64,000 nt of DNA from Methanoculleus sp. (GCA_018433835.1 JAHDQM010000011.1:1-64000), one strand, 5' to 3'. Shown: positions 51,787 through 63,400, counted from the first letter of the stretch. Notes: generated from the letters alone by a model not told the origin. A program made the numbers and translations.

Positions 51787-52169
51787 TCGTTCAGGAGTTC
51801 TACCCGGCTCCTCACGGTCCAGACTCCAGGGTCGGTAATGATCGCCGGAGAGTCCGGACGGGGTGCCGTGGCTGTTTACATCCCCCTCGTCCTGGTCTGC
51901 TGGCATTTCCGGGGGGTTATCGAGTCCGGAGGGCCGCGATCGCCGCCTGTACCGGCCGGGGGTGCGCAACAGTCCCGATGATGCTAATCTTCCACGGCCG
52001 GGAGGGCGTGGAGCTTGCCTATGCGGTCGACCGGCTTGAAGGAGAGACGGAGAACGGGGCTGCGGAGTCCCCTGCCGTCCCGAGTTTCCTTCCCACTGCG
52101 CACCAGAGACCGGGGTTCATAAAAAAGCATGAATTATTGCACCGGCGGCTTTCACCGCCGGAGCTTTCG
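51787..52169. other. intergenic region downstream of cas7c
   Basis: No gene is evident. Its right end holds the cas7c terminator (52120-52161). Confidence 0.5.
52120..52161 (-). terminator. terminator of the cas3-cas5c-cas8c-cas7c operon
   Basis: CCGGCGG (52142-52148) pairs CCGCCGG (52155-52161) across six bases, 8 bases beyond the cas7c stop. On the minus strand it is followed about 20 bases later by a run of six T (52121-52126). Confidence 0.65.
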
Positions 52170-53015
52170 TTATGTTCCCTCAAAGATCTCCGGTTCAAGA
52201 CCATCCAGCGCATCTACCGTGATCTCGTAGTCCTCGATGGACTTCGGTGCATCCGTCTTCGGCTGCACGTGCAACGTCCGGTGAACCTTCGCTGAAGAGT
52301 ACTGTCCGCTCTTCGAGTTGTGTTTCCACCAGAATACCTTGCAGACTTCCATACTGCCCTCCGGGCGGGCCGATGAACTGTCGTTCTCGAATAAGGTGGT
52401 GAGAGCCTTACGGATGCTTTCCGCGTCATCTGTCGAAAATCCGGTCTTCTCTGCGAGCTGGCAGTTAATGCTTCCGTAAAACACATACATTCCGAAGTCC
52501 ACGCGGTATTTCATACCCATTGTATCCGACGCCTTCTTCGCACCCGGTACGCTGTTCACACTCTTCGTAATCTGTGTGGCCGTCACGTCGATGGTGTCCA
52601 CGCTGAATGCCGGATGAATCGAAACCGGGCCACGGATACCGATGGACGCATCATCACCCTTAAATGCGAACAACTGGCCGAAACTCCGGACATCAAGCCA
52701 CTCCCCGCAAGCAATCTCTTTCGCCTTCTCCACATCCTTCTTCTTGACCGCGTCAGCAAACGGCTTGCATGCATCCGCCCGATCCTTCAAACTCTTAAAG
52801 CCGTCATCACTACGATCGTCGGATTTCACAAAAACCGGGTGTTCCATATCCTGCATTCGATTCCGGATCTTCCGCTTCAGACACACATCCGAGATCTCAC
52901 CGCACCCGTCGTAATTTTCACGCGGCCGGTTTCCGTTCAGCGGATCACCGTTTGGGTTGGCATTCTTCACCGCCACAACAACCGCAAAGTCGATCTTATT
53001 TTCAAGTTTCGTCAT
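52170..53015 (-). CDS. cas7c: type I-C Cascade backbone subunit Cas7c (Csd2)
   Basis: 281 residues. Cas7 forms the filament that holds the crRNA spacer. The N-terminal NANPNGDPLNGNRPRE motif of Csd2/Csh2 proteins is at residues 18-33, and GMKYRVDFGMYVFYGSI lies near 165-181. It overlaps cas8c by 4 bases and is the last gene of the interference operon. Confidence 0.95.
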   Translation of the reverse strand: MTKLENKIDFAVVVAVKNANPNGDPLNGNRPRENYDGCGEISDVCLKRKIRNRMQDMEHPVFVKSDDRSDDGFKSLKDRADACKPFADAVKKKDVEKAKEIACGEWLDVRSFGQLFAFKGDDASIGIRGPVSIHPAFSVDTIDVTATQITKSVNSVPGAKKASDTMGMKYRVDFGMYVFYGSINCQLAEKTGFSTDDAESIRKALTTLFENDSSSARPEGSMEVCKVFWWKHNSKSGQYSSAKVHRTLHVQPKTDAPKSIEDYEITVDALDGLEPEIFEGT

Positions 53016-54994
53016 AATGGTAACTCTCCAGCACTCTTTGCATTCTCCGCTTTCTTTGCTTTCATCATCTGATATTCCACCTCGAACTGATTCAGCTGAC
53101 TCTGATACCCAAGAAGATACATAGGATCAAGCGACTCACTGGTAAACCCGCCGGAGCTTCGCAATCCATCCATCACAGAGTTCATTCCTGCTTCATATCG
53201 GTTTCCGAAAAACTCCGGCCCTTTAGTCCTGAACCTGCTCATATAGGGGAGAAGTTTCTGATACAACTGATCCCACGTCTTATCAGGGCGTTTTCTGAAT
53301 TGCAGCATAAATCGCTCTGCATTTGTCTGTCGCGCGTCAGCCCCCCCTAGATATAGTGAATACTCCTCAATCTTTCTTGCATAGGCAAGCAGCCGGCCGA
53401 ACAGATAACTACGGTCAGTGTTTGTCAAATCCAACTCCACGCTCCATACCTCCCTATACTCTTTCAGACTCGTTCGATCGTTCATCTTGTCGTTGCAATA
53501 CTTCCGAATTAACGCACAGGCGATTCCAAGAGTTCGGTTGAACTCCCACCTCTCCATCGCGAACGGACGTGAGGCCCGCATCGAGGCTGCCTCCACAAGA
53601 TCCCGGGGCAGAGGTTTCCCATCGACAATACAGGGAAGCAATCGCTCCACCGTCGCTTTTTTGAGTTTGTCGTTCAGGCCGGAACCATATGCCGCAGCCG
53701 CGATGTCAACGGGAGACGGGGCACCCCGGAACCGGATCCATTTATTCTTTCCATCGGTGTCCCGATAACTTCGAAATAGCGGATACCAGGCGCATGTCGT
53801 GTGCCATCGTAAAATCCGTTGTAAGAACTCCGATCCCGTCAGTTCGCGGTAAAAGGTGAGCGATAGGCGGCCCTGCAGCCCGTTTGTGGAATCAAGACCT
53901 ATGACTGTCACGTTGGAGTTGTCGTCCAGTTCTGCCGAGTAGCCTGCGATCGCCTTGTTCAGGCGGGATGCGAACTCTTCCCTGGTGTCGGGAGCTGCAT
54001 CCGGCGCAGACAGTTGCTCGCCCCAGAGATCGACACCGTCCCCGCAGATCGGCGGGAGTGGTTCATCTCTCGTACCCCAGGCAACGACCACCTGATCCCC
54101 GTTGCGGTAGCCCTGCTTTGCAACCAGCCATTTCAAAGCATTTACAGACTTCTGGGACGCCTCGTAACTCAACGTCACGGCCTGATCGGGCGAGGCGAAC
54201 CTCCCCCTGAACGTAAATCCTTTATCGTCGTTGGAAGAGATGATCTTTGCCCGGTCGCCCGCATTCCGGATCTTTCCTGCACTTTTACGGGAGACCGGAA
54301 CATCCGTCTTCCCGGTAACGTAGCAGGTACCGGTATTCGGAAACGCATATGTGTAATACGCGATGAACCGCTCCCGAACCTCTTCATTCATCCAGACACG
54401 GGAGTCGGGGATGCCGGGAATCTCAACACAGAACCTGACAAACGCGTCGCCCGGAGAAACCGACTGCTGAAACAGCAGCGGTCTCTCTTCATCAGTGCCG
54501 ATCCACTTCTCCAGGATTCCGCCGGACTCGGATAGGTAGAGCACTTTCTCTGATGCCAGGTCGGCTATCATCGTTCTCTTCACAACGTACGATAATACAG
54601 CCTGGATCATCGGATGAGAATACGGAGAGTCGCACCACTGCTGCAAGTTTTTCTTATATTCATCAAACCCGCTCGCTTTGTCTGGAACATACGCGGCATA
54701 ATCTCCTGCCACGTACTGGAGTTTGTCAAACAATGGATGCGGCTCAAGCCCGCTTGTCCTGTTCGCCGAGTCCTCGGTGCAGGGGATGATCGTAACTGCC
54801 TCGTTCTCATCCTGCCCCTTGTCATTGTCCACAACCCTTGCCGACAGGAAGTTGCCATCTGCATCGAGGACGATCTCGATCTGGGCATACTGCGTCGTGT
54901 GCCCGACCGGAAGCAGATCTTTCTCCGTACCCGCCTTCAGCACGCCGGTACTGCAGTTGTCGTACGTCTCGCAGAGTCGGGAGATCCAGCTCAC
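53012..54994 (-). CDS. cas8c: type I-C large subunit Cas8c (Csd1)
   Basis: About 660 residues. Cas8c recognises the PAM and helps open target DNA; in some I-C systems an internal start in cas8c also makes the small subunit Cas11c. Recognisable segments include [20 protein letters not shown] near residue 32 and [20 protein letters not shown] near 390 (quoted to 20). The GTG start at 54994 overlaps the cas5c stop (TGA), which I prefer over a longer frame to 55081. A later Met in the C-terminal third could be the Cas11c start. Confidence 0.93.
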   Translation of the reverse strand: MSWISRLCETYDNCSTGVLKAGTEKDLLPVGHTTQYAQIEIVLDADGNFLSARVVDNDKGQDENEAVTIIPCTEDSANRTSGLEPHPLFDKLQYVAGDYAAYVPDKASGFDEYKKNLQQWCDSPYSHPMIQAVLSYVVKRTMIADLASEKVLYLSESGGILEKWIGTDEERPLLFQQSVSPGDAFVRFCVEIPGIPDSRVWMNEEVRERFIAYYTYAFPNTGTCYVTGKTDVPVSRKSAGKIRNAGDRAKIISSNDDKGFTFRGRFASPDQAVTLSYEASQKSVNALKWLVAKQGYRNGDQVVVAWGTRDEPLPPICGDGVDLWGEQLSAPDAAPDTREEFASRLNKAIAGYSAELDDNSNVTVIGLDSTNGLQGRLSLTFYRELTGSEFLQRILRWHTTCAWYPLFRSYRDTDGKNKWIRFRGAPSPVDIAAAAYGSGLNDKLKKATVERLLPCIVDGKPLPRDLVEAASMRASRPFAMERWEFNRTLGIACALIRKYCNDKMNDRTSLKEYREVWSVELDLTNTDRSYLFGRLLAYARKIEEYSLYLGGADARQTNAERFMLQFRKRPDKTWDQLYQKLLPYMSRFRTKGPEFFGNRYEAGMNSVMDGLRSSGGFTSESLDPMYLLGYQSQLNQFEVEYQMMKAKKAENAKSAGELPL

Positions 54995-55698
54995 TGCATC
55001 CCCTCCTCGGCAAGACCGAGATTTTCTCCGGGTACGAACTTCTTCGTGAGCTGGGACTTGATCTCGCGGATGACCGAACACTCCTCCGGGCGGATGAACT
55101 CAATAACACCATGCCGCATCACCGGATACCACATGCGGGCGGAGAGTTTCCCATCATTGCTCTCATCAGGATAGGTGAATCCGTGAAACATCAGTCCGAA
55201 CGCAAGCTCGGAACAATCGTCATAGGCGCCTTCTCCTTCCCCCCATGCACAGGGCTCGACATACCCCTGACACTCGCGTGTCCCAAGAAAGATATCCCGT
55301 CTCCCTCCCCTGGCGATCATCCGCGTTGCCATAGCGTAATGCTTGTTTTCGTTCCGATCGCAGGCAAGTTCGGGCCGGTGCGGGTTCCACTCAAAGTGCG
55401 CCTTCACCTGGTACTCCACGTCCGCGAGGTAGGTGTAGATCGAGAGATCGTTTCCCTCCTGATGATACTTGATCGGGCGGATACCCTTCGACTGGGTCTG
55501 AATCATCTTCATCACCCTGACGGAGTCGATCACCCACACGATCGTCGGCTTCCAGTAGACGCTCTCCAGAATCCCTTTCAACGCTTGATACGTGGGAATC
55601 TGGTAGCTGAACTTCTCGCCACCGATACGAGTCAGCGGATCGGTGAACAGAGCGAACTTTCCGAACACCCGGAACTCAACGCTGTTTGGATACTCCAC
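54991..55698 (-). CDS. cas5c: Cas5c, pre-crRNA endoribonuclease
   Basis: 235 residues. In type I-C, Cas5c both caps the crRNA and replaces Cas6 as the processing nuclease. No cas6 gene is present here. The N-terminal [15 protein letters not shown] and the glycine-rich [18 protein letters not shown] are typical of Cas5d. Overlap with cas8c is 4 bases. Confidence 0.94.
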   Translation of the reverse strand: MEYPNSVEFRVFGKFALFTDPLTRIGGEKFSYQIPTYQALKGILESVYWKPTIVWVIDSVRVMKMIQTQSKGIRPIKYHQEGNDLSIYTYLADVEYQVKAHFEWNPHRPELACDRNENKHYAMATRMIARGGRRDIFLGTRECQGYVEPCAWGEGEGAYDDCSELAFGLMFHGFTYPDESNDGKLSARMWYPVMRHGVIEFIRPEECSVIREIKSQLTKKFVPGENLGLAEEGMQ

Positions 55699-55719
55699 GT
55701 TCTTTTGCCGCCCTCCTCT

Positions 55720-58149
55720 TTATCCCTCTAAGATAACGGGTTCATTATCGGTGAGCGGGGTGATACCATAGTCGGAAGAATAATACATATCAACAAGCGC
55801 TAGAACGCCGGTATCCCCGATCGAATATATCCCGTTATCGAGTGATTGAACTTCATTTTTATAAAGATTTACCGAATACTGTTGAGCCTCTTTCAGTAGT
55901 TTTGCTGTTGCAGGGAGGTGGGATGTTGTTGCCAGATCCTGAATGATCTCCTTTCCCCTCCCAAACGGAACAAGGACGCTCACCGTATCCTGGTCGATCA
56001 CCGCAAACTGACCTCCGCTTGAGGCAAACGCTTGGCAGAACGGATAACCGGGGCGGTATCCGAAACGGTTCGCATATGCTGTCAATCCAGTCCAGTTTCG
56101 GGAAAGAAGATCGAAGAGCGTGACATCGGTTGGAAACCCAGATTCTCTCTTAGAAATCGGGTACTGCATCTCTTTCTTCTGCACCTCGTAGTGGTACAGA
56201 TAGTATCTCGCCAGAGCCTTCGGCGAGAGGAGGTCATGGTCAAACTGTGCAGAGTCCTCTGCATACTCACGCAGAACCCGCTCCGTCTGCAGCTGACCTT
56301 TTCTGATCTCTGGTAGACGGGAAAGGTTCTCCTCGGAACTGTTGATGATAAACACGTCCCGGCACGCATCCTCGCCGTGCCGGTTGCACCTTCCGGCCGC
56401 CTGCGCGATGCTGTCAAGCCCTGCAAGGGACCGGATCACGCAATCAAACGAGATATCGATGCCTGCTTCGATGAGCTGGGTGCTGACGCAGATCACCGGT
56501 TTTCGGTCTTCGAGCTCCTCATTCAGCTGTTCGAGTTTTACCCTGCGGTGTGCCGGACAGAGCGCAGTGCTCAGATAATGGAGGGAGCAGGAGGGATACC
56601 GGCGTTTGAGGGCGGCATACAGGTTCCTTGCCGCCTTCTTGGTGTTCATGATGACCAGGATGCTTGTATTGGCTCGCTGCCTCTCAAGGACAAAATCTGC
56701 AAGCGCCGATGCTGAATAGCCGCCGGGAATCCGGGCATCGTGGATAGTTGTTCTTCGGAACTTCCCGAACATCTCTTCATAATCCGGAACGAGGTTCTCC
56801 GGCGAGGAGCATCTGACGGGCACCCCGACGTTTGAGCCGGGCTGGGTTGCGGTGCAGAGAATGATCGTTGCACCGCAGATCTCGGCAAGAAAGTTCAGCG
56901 CGGCGTTGAACATATCAAGACACTTGATCGGGATCGTCTGGACCTCGTCGAAGACGATGATACTACCTGCAAGATTGTGCATCCTCCGGACGGACTGGGT
57001 CTTCCCGAGGAACAGCGTATTCAGGAGTTGTACTGTAGTCGTCAGGATGATCGGCACATCCCACCGTTCGGTAAGCAGGCTGCGCCGGTCACCTTCGTCC
57101 GGCTCGGTAAGGGCATCCTTTTTCGGATCTCTAATCTTGCTCTCTTTCGAATCCTGAATCAGGTTGGAGTGGTGTTCGAGGATGACCCGGTCCTTTTTGA
57201 GACTTTTGCGGACAACATCTGCGTTCTGATCGATGATGGTGGTGAACGGGATTGCGTAGATGATCCTGCGTTTTTTGTGGAGGGTCGCATGCCGCAGGGC
57301 GTAGCGAAGGCTTGCAAGCGTTTTCCCCCCGCCGGTCGGGACACAGAGCCGGTAGATCCCTCCGGGATACACGGCAGCCTGCCTGCAGGTGTCTGAGATC
57401 TCGGCACGGAGGCGATCGATCTCCCGGTCTTTGCGCATCTCCGTGCTGAGATACAGTTCGAGGTTGTCTGCAAGTTCCCGCCAGGTTGCTTCAAGCTCGT
57501 AGTCCGGGTCCTGCGTCGGGAGTCCCGCCTTAAAACAGTAGGTATCATATCGATCGGCATCGATGACGCAACTGAGAAGATATCGTGCAAAAAGAGCGAA
57601 GTAAAAGGGTTTTTCCTGGTTGATGTCCTGCCGCCGGAGAATCGGTTCGAGAATCTGCCTTGTCTCCTCGACAGCTTTGTAGAAGAGGATATCCAGTTCC
57701 TCTGCTGTGACGCACTCGGTCTCAAAATATGTTATGCATTCGTCGTATCCAATGTCTTTGTCCGGGTACAGACGGGAATTGAACCGGTCCTGCCCTTCGG
57801 TATCGATACAGTCGATGAGACCGCTGTGATGGGAGCAGACTGCAAGGGCGACCACCTGGGCCGTGCAGGCCTGGTAGACGTCCGGAGACTTCCCGTACTT
57901 TTCAAAGACATACCTGGCTCCTGCGGAGGAATGATTGATCTTTCCCCGGAGACGGTTATCGCCCGAGAGGAGATATGCCTGAAACTCCTGTTTTGCTTTC
58001 CCCGCATCATGGACCCGGCCGCAGATCTCTGCAAGATGTGGACAGCCTATCGCCCTGCCGTACGTCTTGCAGAGATCTGCGACGGTTGAACCGTGTTCCA
58101 GCAGTGTTTGCTCTCTATTGGTTTCAGAATCGTAGTGGGCAAGACTCAT
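55720..58149 (-). CDS. cas3: CRISPR helicase-nuclease Cas3
   Basis: About 809 residues. The N-terminal HD nuclease has LEHGS (His19), VHDAGKAK (His47, Asp48), INHSSAG (His73) and CSHHSG (His107, His108). The helicase has Walker A VPTGGGKTL near 271-279, DEVQ near 400 and SF2 motif VI QAAGRCNRHG near 590. I chose ATG 58149 because GGAGAT lies at the right distance and because the longer frame to 58221 would leave no room for a promoter before the divergent cas4. It heads the interference operon. Confidence 0.93.
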   Translation of the reverse strand: MSLAHYDSETNREQTLLEHGSTVADLCKTYGRAIGCPHLAEICGRVHDAGKAKQEFQAYLLSGDNRLRGKINHSSAGARYVFEKYGKSPDVYQACTAQVVALAVCSHHSGLIDCIDTEGQDRFNSRLYPDKDIGYDECITYFETECVTAEELDILFYKAVEETRQILEPILRRQDINQEKPFYFALFARYLLSCVIDADRYDTYCFKAGLPTQDPDYELEATWRELADNLELYLSTEMRKDREIDRLRAEISDTCRQAAVYPGGIYRLCVPTGGGKTLASLRYALRHATLHKKRRIIYAIPFTTIIDQNADVVRKSLKKDRVILEHHSNLIQDSKESKIRDPKKDALTEPDEGDRRSLLTERWDVPIILTTTVQLLNTLFLGKTQSVRRMHNLAGSIIVFDEVQTIPIKCLDMFNAALNFLAEICGATIILCTATQPGSNVGVPVRCSSPENLVPDYEEMFGKFRRTTIHDARIPGGYSASALADFVLERQRANTSILVIMNTKKAARNLYAALKRRYPSCSLHYLSTALCPAHRRVKLEQLNEELEDRKPVICVSTQLIEAGIDISFDCVIRSLAGLDSIAQAAGRCNRHGEDACRDVFIINSSEENLSRLPEIRKGQLQTERVLREYAEDSAQFDHDLLSPKALARYYLYHYEVQKKEMQYPISKRESGFPTDVTLFDLLSRNWTGLTAYANRFGYRPGYPFCQAFASSGGQFAVIDQDTVSVLVPFGRGKEIIQDLATTSHLPATAKLLKEAQQYSVNLYKNEVQSLDNGIYSIGDTGVLALVDMYYSSDYGITPLTDNEPVILEG

Positions 58150-58219
58150 GAACGGGATCTCCGCTGATAGGTTCTTATAATCCGACTTATAACTATGCAT
58201 CATCGGATCACGATTCCTC
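58150..58219. promoter_or_regulatory. divergent promoter of the two cas operons
   Basis: The 70-base gap has two TTATAAG-like strings (58174-58180 and 58186-58192, minus reading). The one at 58186-58192 fits cas3, leaving a leader of about 13 bases with GGAGAT. On the plus strand CTTATAAC in the same place would start cas4 transcription within about 5 bases of the ATG at 58220, giving a leaderless message. Confidence 0.55.
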
Positions 58220-58882
58220 ATGAACCCGGACGACTACCTCATGCTCAGCGGCATCCAGCATTTTGCGTTCTGTAGACGCCAGTGGGCGCTCATCCACATC
58301 GAGCAGGTGTGGAAGGAGAATGTGCTCACCTTCGGCGGCAAGCAGATGCACAGGAATGCGGACGATCCCTTCTTCACGGAGAGCCGGGGGGATGTTCTGA
58401 TCTCGCGGAGCGTGCCTCTGGTCTCCCACGCATTGAAGGTGTACGGGGTTGCGGATGTGGTGGAGTATCATCGTTCGGATGCAGGCGTTACGATCTCCGG
58501 ACGGGAGGGGTGCTGGACCGTCGTGCCGGTGGAGTACAAGGCGGGGCGGAAGAAGCCGGACGACCGCGACGAGGTGCAGCTGTGCGCCCAGGCGATCTGT
58601 CTTGAAGAGATGTACCGGACGCGGATCGAACGTGGGTATCTGTATTACGGCAAGACCCGGCGGCGGACGGAGGTGTTCTTCGACGATGAACTTCGCCGCC
58701 GGGTGGCGGAGTTGGTCGCCGGGATGTACGCACTCTACGATGCGGGCATCACTCCGCCGGCGGTTCTGCTGCCGCACTGCAAAAATTGTTCTCTTGTCGA
58801 TCTCTGCATGCCGGCCGTCTCATCCCGCAGACGGTCGGTGGATCGTTACCTTGCCACCAGCATAGGGAGGGATGATGTGTGA
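58220..58882 (+). CDS. cas4: Cas4 exonuclease
   Basis: 220 residues. Cas4 trims and selects PAM-bearing prespacers. The iron-sulfur ligands are Cys18 and a C-terminal trio HCKNCSLVDLC (Cys187, 190, 196). The RecB-like nuclease core contains PVEYKAG near residues 107-113 and QLCAQAICLEEMY near 121-133. It overlaps cas1 by 4 bases. Confidence 0.94.
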   Translation: MNPDDYLMLSGIQHFAFCRRQWALIHIEQVWKENVLTFGGKQMHRNADDPFFTESRGDVLISRSVPLVSHALKVYGVADVVEYHRSDAGVTISGREGCWTVVPVEYKAGRKKPDDRDEVQLCAQAICLEEMYRTRIERGYLYYGKTRRRTEVFFDDELRRRVAELVAGMYALYDAGITPPAVLLPHCKNCSLVDLCMPAVSSRRRSVDRYLATSIGRDDV

Positions 58883-59913
58883 GAAAACTCCTGAATGTCC
58901 TGTATGTCACCAATCCTGACTCCTACCTCACAAAAGACGGGGAAAATATTGTCGTTTCTGTTGAGCGGAAGGAGGTGGGACGGCTCCCCATTCACAATCT
59001 GGAAGGAGTTATCTGTTTTGGGTTCATGGGAGCGAGTCCGGGTGTTATGGAGTTATGCACGTCCCGTAATGTGGGTCTTGCATTTGTGTCGCCGTACGGG
59101 AAGTTCCTCGGACGGGTTTCTGGCCGTGTATCCGGGAATGTGCTGCTCCGCAAGAGACAGTATCTTCTTTCGGATGAGGAGGGGGCTGCAGCCCGGATTG
59201 CGATGAACTGTGTGCTCGGGAAATTGCTGAACTGCCGGAGTGTTCTGCAGCGGTTTGGCCGTGACTATCCTGAGAAGACGTCGCCGGCGTTTTCAGAGAG
59301 TCTTCAGCGGCTGACAGAGGGTACTCGCCAGATGAAGGAGTCACCGCCCGGGACACTGAATGAGCTTCGGGGTCGTGAAGGGATTCTGTCGAAGTATTAT
59401 TTTGACTGCTTTGACGATCTGATTCTGTCGCGGGACCCTGCGTTTACGTTCGAGTTCCGGAGCAGGAGGCCTCCGTTGAATCGAATAAACGCTTTGTTGT
59501 CATTTGCATATGCGCTGATCGCGGTGGATTGTGCATCGGCACTTGAGTCTGTGGGGCTGGATCCGCAGGTGGGCTTTCTGCATCGTGCCCGACCGGGACG
59601 GATGAGCCTTGCGCTGGATCTGATGGAGGAGTTCCGGCCGTATCTTGGAGACCGGTTCGTGTTGAGTCTGATCAACAACCGGGTTGTCGCGGCGGATGAT
59701 TTCCAGGTAAAGGAGAACGGGGCGGTGCTTCTGACGGATGCAGGGCGGAAAGCGGTTCTTGCGGCATGGCAGCGACGGAAGACCGAAGAGATTATGCATG
59801 GGTATCTGGATGAGCGGATTCCGATCGGCCTTCTCCCGTATGCGCAGGCGATGCTGCTGGCCCGGCACCTGCGGGGGGATATCGATGGGTATCCACCGTT
59901 CGTGATGAGGTGA
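58879..59913 (+). CDS. cas1: Cas1 integrase
   Basis: 344 residues, GTG start. Metal ligands are Glu167 in LRGREGILSKYYF, His235 in GFLHRARPGRMS and Asp247 or Glu250 in LDLMEEFRPY. Length and sequence match type I-C Cas1. It is coupled to cas4 and cas2 by 4-base overlaps. Confidence 0.96.
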   Translation: MRKLLNVLYVTNPDSYLTKDGENIVVSVERKEVGRLPIHNLEGVICFGFMGASPGVMELCTSRNVGLAFVSPYGKFLGRVSGRVSGNVLLRKRQYLLSDEEGAAARIAMNCVLGKLLNCRSVLQRFGRDYPEKTSPAFSESLQRLTEGTRQMKESPPGTLNELRGREGILSKYYFDCFDDLILSRDPAFTFEFRSRRPPLNRINALLSFAYALIAVDCASALESVGLDPQVGFLHRARPGRMSLALDLMEEFRPYLGDRFVLSLINNRVVAADDFQVKENGAVLLTDAGRKAVLAAWQRRKTEEIMHGYLDERIPIGLLPYAQAMLLARHLRGDIDGYPPFVMR

Positions 59914-59918
59914 AAGTG

Positions 59919-60209
59919 ATGTTTGTTCTGGTCACGTACGATGTGAATACGGAGACTCCGGAGGGACGGCGCAGGCTGCGTACGGTTGCGAGGATCTGTA
60001 TGAATTATGGTACGCGCGTGCAGAATTCAGTTTTTGAATGTGTAGTGGATTCCGTCCAATTGATGGAGATGAAGGCAAGGATCGGTGAGGTCATTGATCC
60101 GGAGATTGATAGTGTACGGTATTATAATCTTGGGAAGCATGGTAGGGATCATGTGGAGCATGTGGGGGCCAAGCCGGGACTGAATGTTGAGGATGTTCTG
60201 ATTCTGTAA
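59919..60209 (+). CDS. cas2: Cas2
   Basis: 96 residues. MFVLVTYDVNTETPEGRRRL is the standard N-terminus of type I-C Cas2, with Asp8 in the metal position and the C-terminal strand LNVEDVLIL. The ATG at 59919 fits the family; a GTG at 59910 would add three residues. Confidence 0.95.
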   Translation: MFVLVTYDVNTETPEGRRRLRTVARICMNYGTRVQNSVFECVVDSVQLMEMKARIGEVIDPEIDSVRYYNLGKHGRDHVEHVGAKPGLNVEDVLIL

Positions 60210-60481
60210 TGATACTTTTCGGAACGTGTTGCGAAGGTGAAGTGCCCATGTTTTCCCGGGGAGGTTCGCGATCCGGCAAATATCGATTGCTTGCCTATAT
60301 GGAGTGTTTTTTCTCGTATTTCTGAGGTGTACCTGGCGTGATGCAGGCAGTCAGCGGTGTGAAGAGCGGTATTCGTGTTCTGGAGTGTAGTTCTGGATTG
60401 TTTATGCTTTTTATTGAATATTATGGCAATAATGCAGCGTTGAGGCAAGTAAGATATTTGTCCTCTGATATATAGGATAGA
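60210..60481 (+). promoter_or_regulatory. CRISPR leader
   Basis: The 272 bases between cas2 and the first repeat are AT-rich toward the array, with TTTTTATTGAATATTATGG near 60409 and GATATATAGG just before the first repeat. Arrays grow at this end, so binding and integration sites are expected here. No gene is seen. Confidence 0.75.
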
Positions 60482-63400
60482 GTCGTGCCTCACGTAGGCA
60501 CGTGGATTGAAATAAGCTGGCACCGTGCAACCCGGCGATCCGCTCCGTCGTGCCTCACGTAGGCACGTGGATTGAAATTCGTAGAGCCGCCGGACAGTGA
60601 TCGCGTCGTCGGTCGTGCCTCACGTAGGCACGTGGATTGAAATGTAGCGGCAGAAGATTTTGATAAGTCTCCGGGAGGTCGTGCCTCACGTAGGCACGTG
60701 GATTGAAATTGCCGCCGCCACTCATCGTAGAGGAGCCGGGCGGTCGTGCCTCACGTAGGCACGTGGATTGAAATGCGGCCGCACCGACGTTTGTCCGAGG
60801 CACCGACTGTCGTGCCTCACGTAGGCACGTGGATTGAAATTCCATATTGAGGTATGCCCGCAGCGCCATTTCGTCGTGCCTCACGTAGGCACGTGGATTG
60901 AAATTCCATATTGAGGTATGTCCGCAGCGCCATTTCGTCGTGCCTCACGTAGGCACGTGGATTGAAATGAGCAGGGTCGCGACCTCGTCGACGTCGGCGA
61001 GTCGTGCCTCACGTAGGCACGTGGATTGAAATATCCGAAAAGATCTCGTAGTCAGGATCGCGGTCGTCGTGCCTCACGTAGGCACGTGGATTGAAATCCG
61101 CCGGAATGTGCGGGTATCAGAATCGGGTCGTCGTGCCTCACGTAGGCACGTGGATTGAAATGATGACCTCGTAGCCTTCGATCTTGTAGTGGTCGTCGTG
61201 CCTCACGTAGGCACGTGGATTGAAATGGTGATGGCCCATACGAGGGCGTCGAGGCGGTCCGTCGTGCCTCACGTAGGCACGTGGATTGAAATTTTGGTCA
61301 CGTCCTCGTAAATGATGTCTTGCCGTCGTGCCTCACGTAGGCACGTGGATTGAAATTACCATCACCGGGATCTCATGCTGCCCGATGGCGTCGTGCCTCA
61401 CGTAGGCACGTGGATTGAAATGGGAATCCGTATGATATCGAGTATCGGACGATCTGTCGTGCCTCACGTAGGCACGTGGATTGAAATTCGGGCCGCTCGC
61501 CGTCGCGCTTGAACACTACGTCGTGCCTCACGTAGGCACGTGGATTGAAATAATCAAATCGTCGGGTGTTGCCTGGCAGACCCCTGTCGTGCCTCACGTA
61601 GGCACGTGGATTGAAATCGCCAGCTCAGTTAGAGGATATTGCTGATCAATCGTCGTGCCTCACGTAGGCACGTGGATTGAAATGCGTTATAGTCCACCAT
61701 CCGCCGGTAGAACCCGGTCGTGCCTCACGTAGGCACGTGGATTGAAATGAGGAACACCTTGTAGGCGTTCGCCCAGTCACAGGGTCGTGCCTCACGTAGG
61801 CACGTGGATTGAAATGCGCCAGTCTCTCCGTTACCATGTCCCTGTCGGTGTCGTGCCTCACGTAGGCACGTGGATTGAAATAGAACAATCATGCGCGACG
61901 GCATCGTCCATAACGTCGTGCCTCACGTAGGCACGTGGATTGAAATTGCCCGGAGTGTGGCAGAGGGGTGACTTATGAGGTCGTGCCTCACGTAGGCACG
62001 TGGATTGAAATTTGTGGCGATCGAGGGCGTGCCGCGAGACCCCGGTCGTGCCTCACGTAGGCACGTGGATTGAAATTTCCCGGTCGAATACTCCGACGCA
62101 TAGACCTCGTCGTGCCTCACGTAGGCACGTGGATTGAAATCGCGCCGCGCCGACCGCATGCGCCCGGGCGACGGGTCGTGCCTCACGTAGGCACGTGGAT
62201 TGAAATACTCCGATCCCTCCTGCCCGCCGCGCCCGGTGCCGTCGTGCCTCACGTAGGCACGTGGATTGAAATATGGGAAAATTACGATCCTTCCTGCCCC
62301 AAATGGTCGTGCCTCACGTAGGCACGTGGATTGAAATGATGTCTCCGCAAGCGGGCGCGGGCAGGGAGTGTCGTGCCTCACGTAGGCACGTGGATTGAAA
62401 TATCGACGCCCGCGACCTTGCGACGGAGGCAGGTCGTGCCTCACGTAGGCACGTGGATTGAAATCTCCGTTCCGGCGCGGCACGGGACATCATTCGTCGT
62501 CGTGCCTCACGTAGGCACGTGGATTGAAATCCAATGGTGCCCGCGCCACCCGGGGCGGCGTCGTCGTGCCTCACGTAGGCACGTGGATTGAAATAGCGTA
62601 GACCTCTCCGGGGTGAAGGCAAATGATGTCGTGCCTCACGTAGGCACGTGGATTGAAATGACGCCCGGAAAGCCAACCTCTGATCCGGTGAGGTCGTGCC
62701 TCACGTAGGCACGTGGATTGAAATCAGTGGGGCCGCCTCAGTGGAATGGCGGCGTTGTCGTGCCTCACGTAGGCACGTGGATTGAAATGATTATCGACCC
62801 GGCAACCGGGACGGCCGACACGTCGTGCCTCACGTAGGCACGTGGATTGAAATCCGGACCTGAAGGCACCGGCCATGAAACCCCCGTCGTGCCTCACGTA
62901 GGCACGTGGATTGAAATACTAGATCGTAGCAATTACGATTGCATAGCACACCGTCGTGCCTCACGTAGGCACGTGGATTGAAATCAGGTCCCGACCGTCG
63001 ATCTGCCGCTCGTCGGCAGGTCGTGCCTCACGTAGGCACGTGGATTGAAATGCTATGCCCTCCAGCACGGCGTATCCCTTGATCTGTCGTGCCTCACGTA
63101 GGCACGTGGATTGAAATGTCGCGAACGGCACATACCGCGTGCAGTACTGAGGTCGTGCCTCACGTAGGCACGTGGATTGAAATTATACCATCGAACCCCC
63201 GGCCCCGAGAGATCAGGTCGTGCCTCACGTAGGCACGTGGATTGAAATAGTCATCTCACAGACACCTATCCGAACAGCCCTTGTCGTGCCTCACGTAGGC
63301 ACGTGGATTGAAATCGTGCTGCCGTTGTGCATCGCGTCTGCAGCGAGAGGTCGTGCCTCACGTAGGCACGTGGATTGAAATTCTCCGATGAGGTAGATTA

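Noticed and set aside
51684..52295. A plus-strand open frame across the mini-array
   Set aside because: It reads CRISPR repeats and antisense cas7c; no domain is visible.
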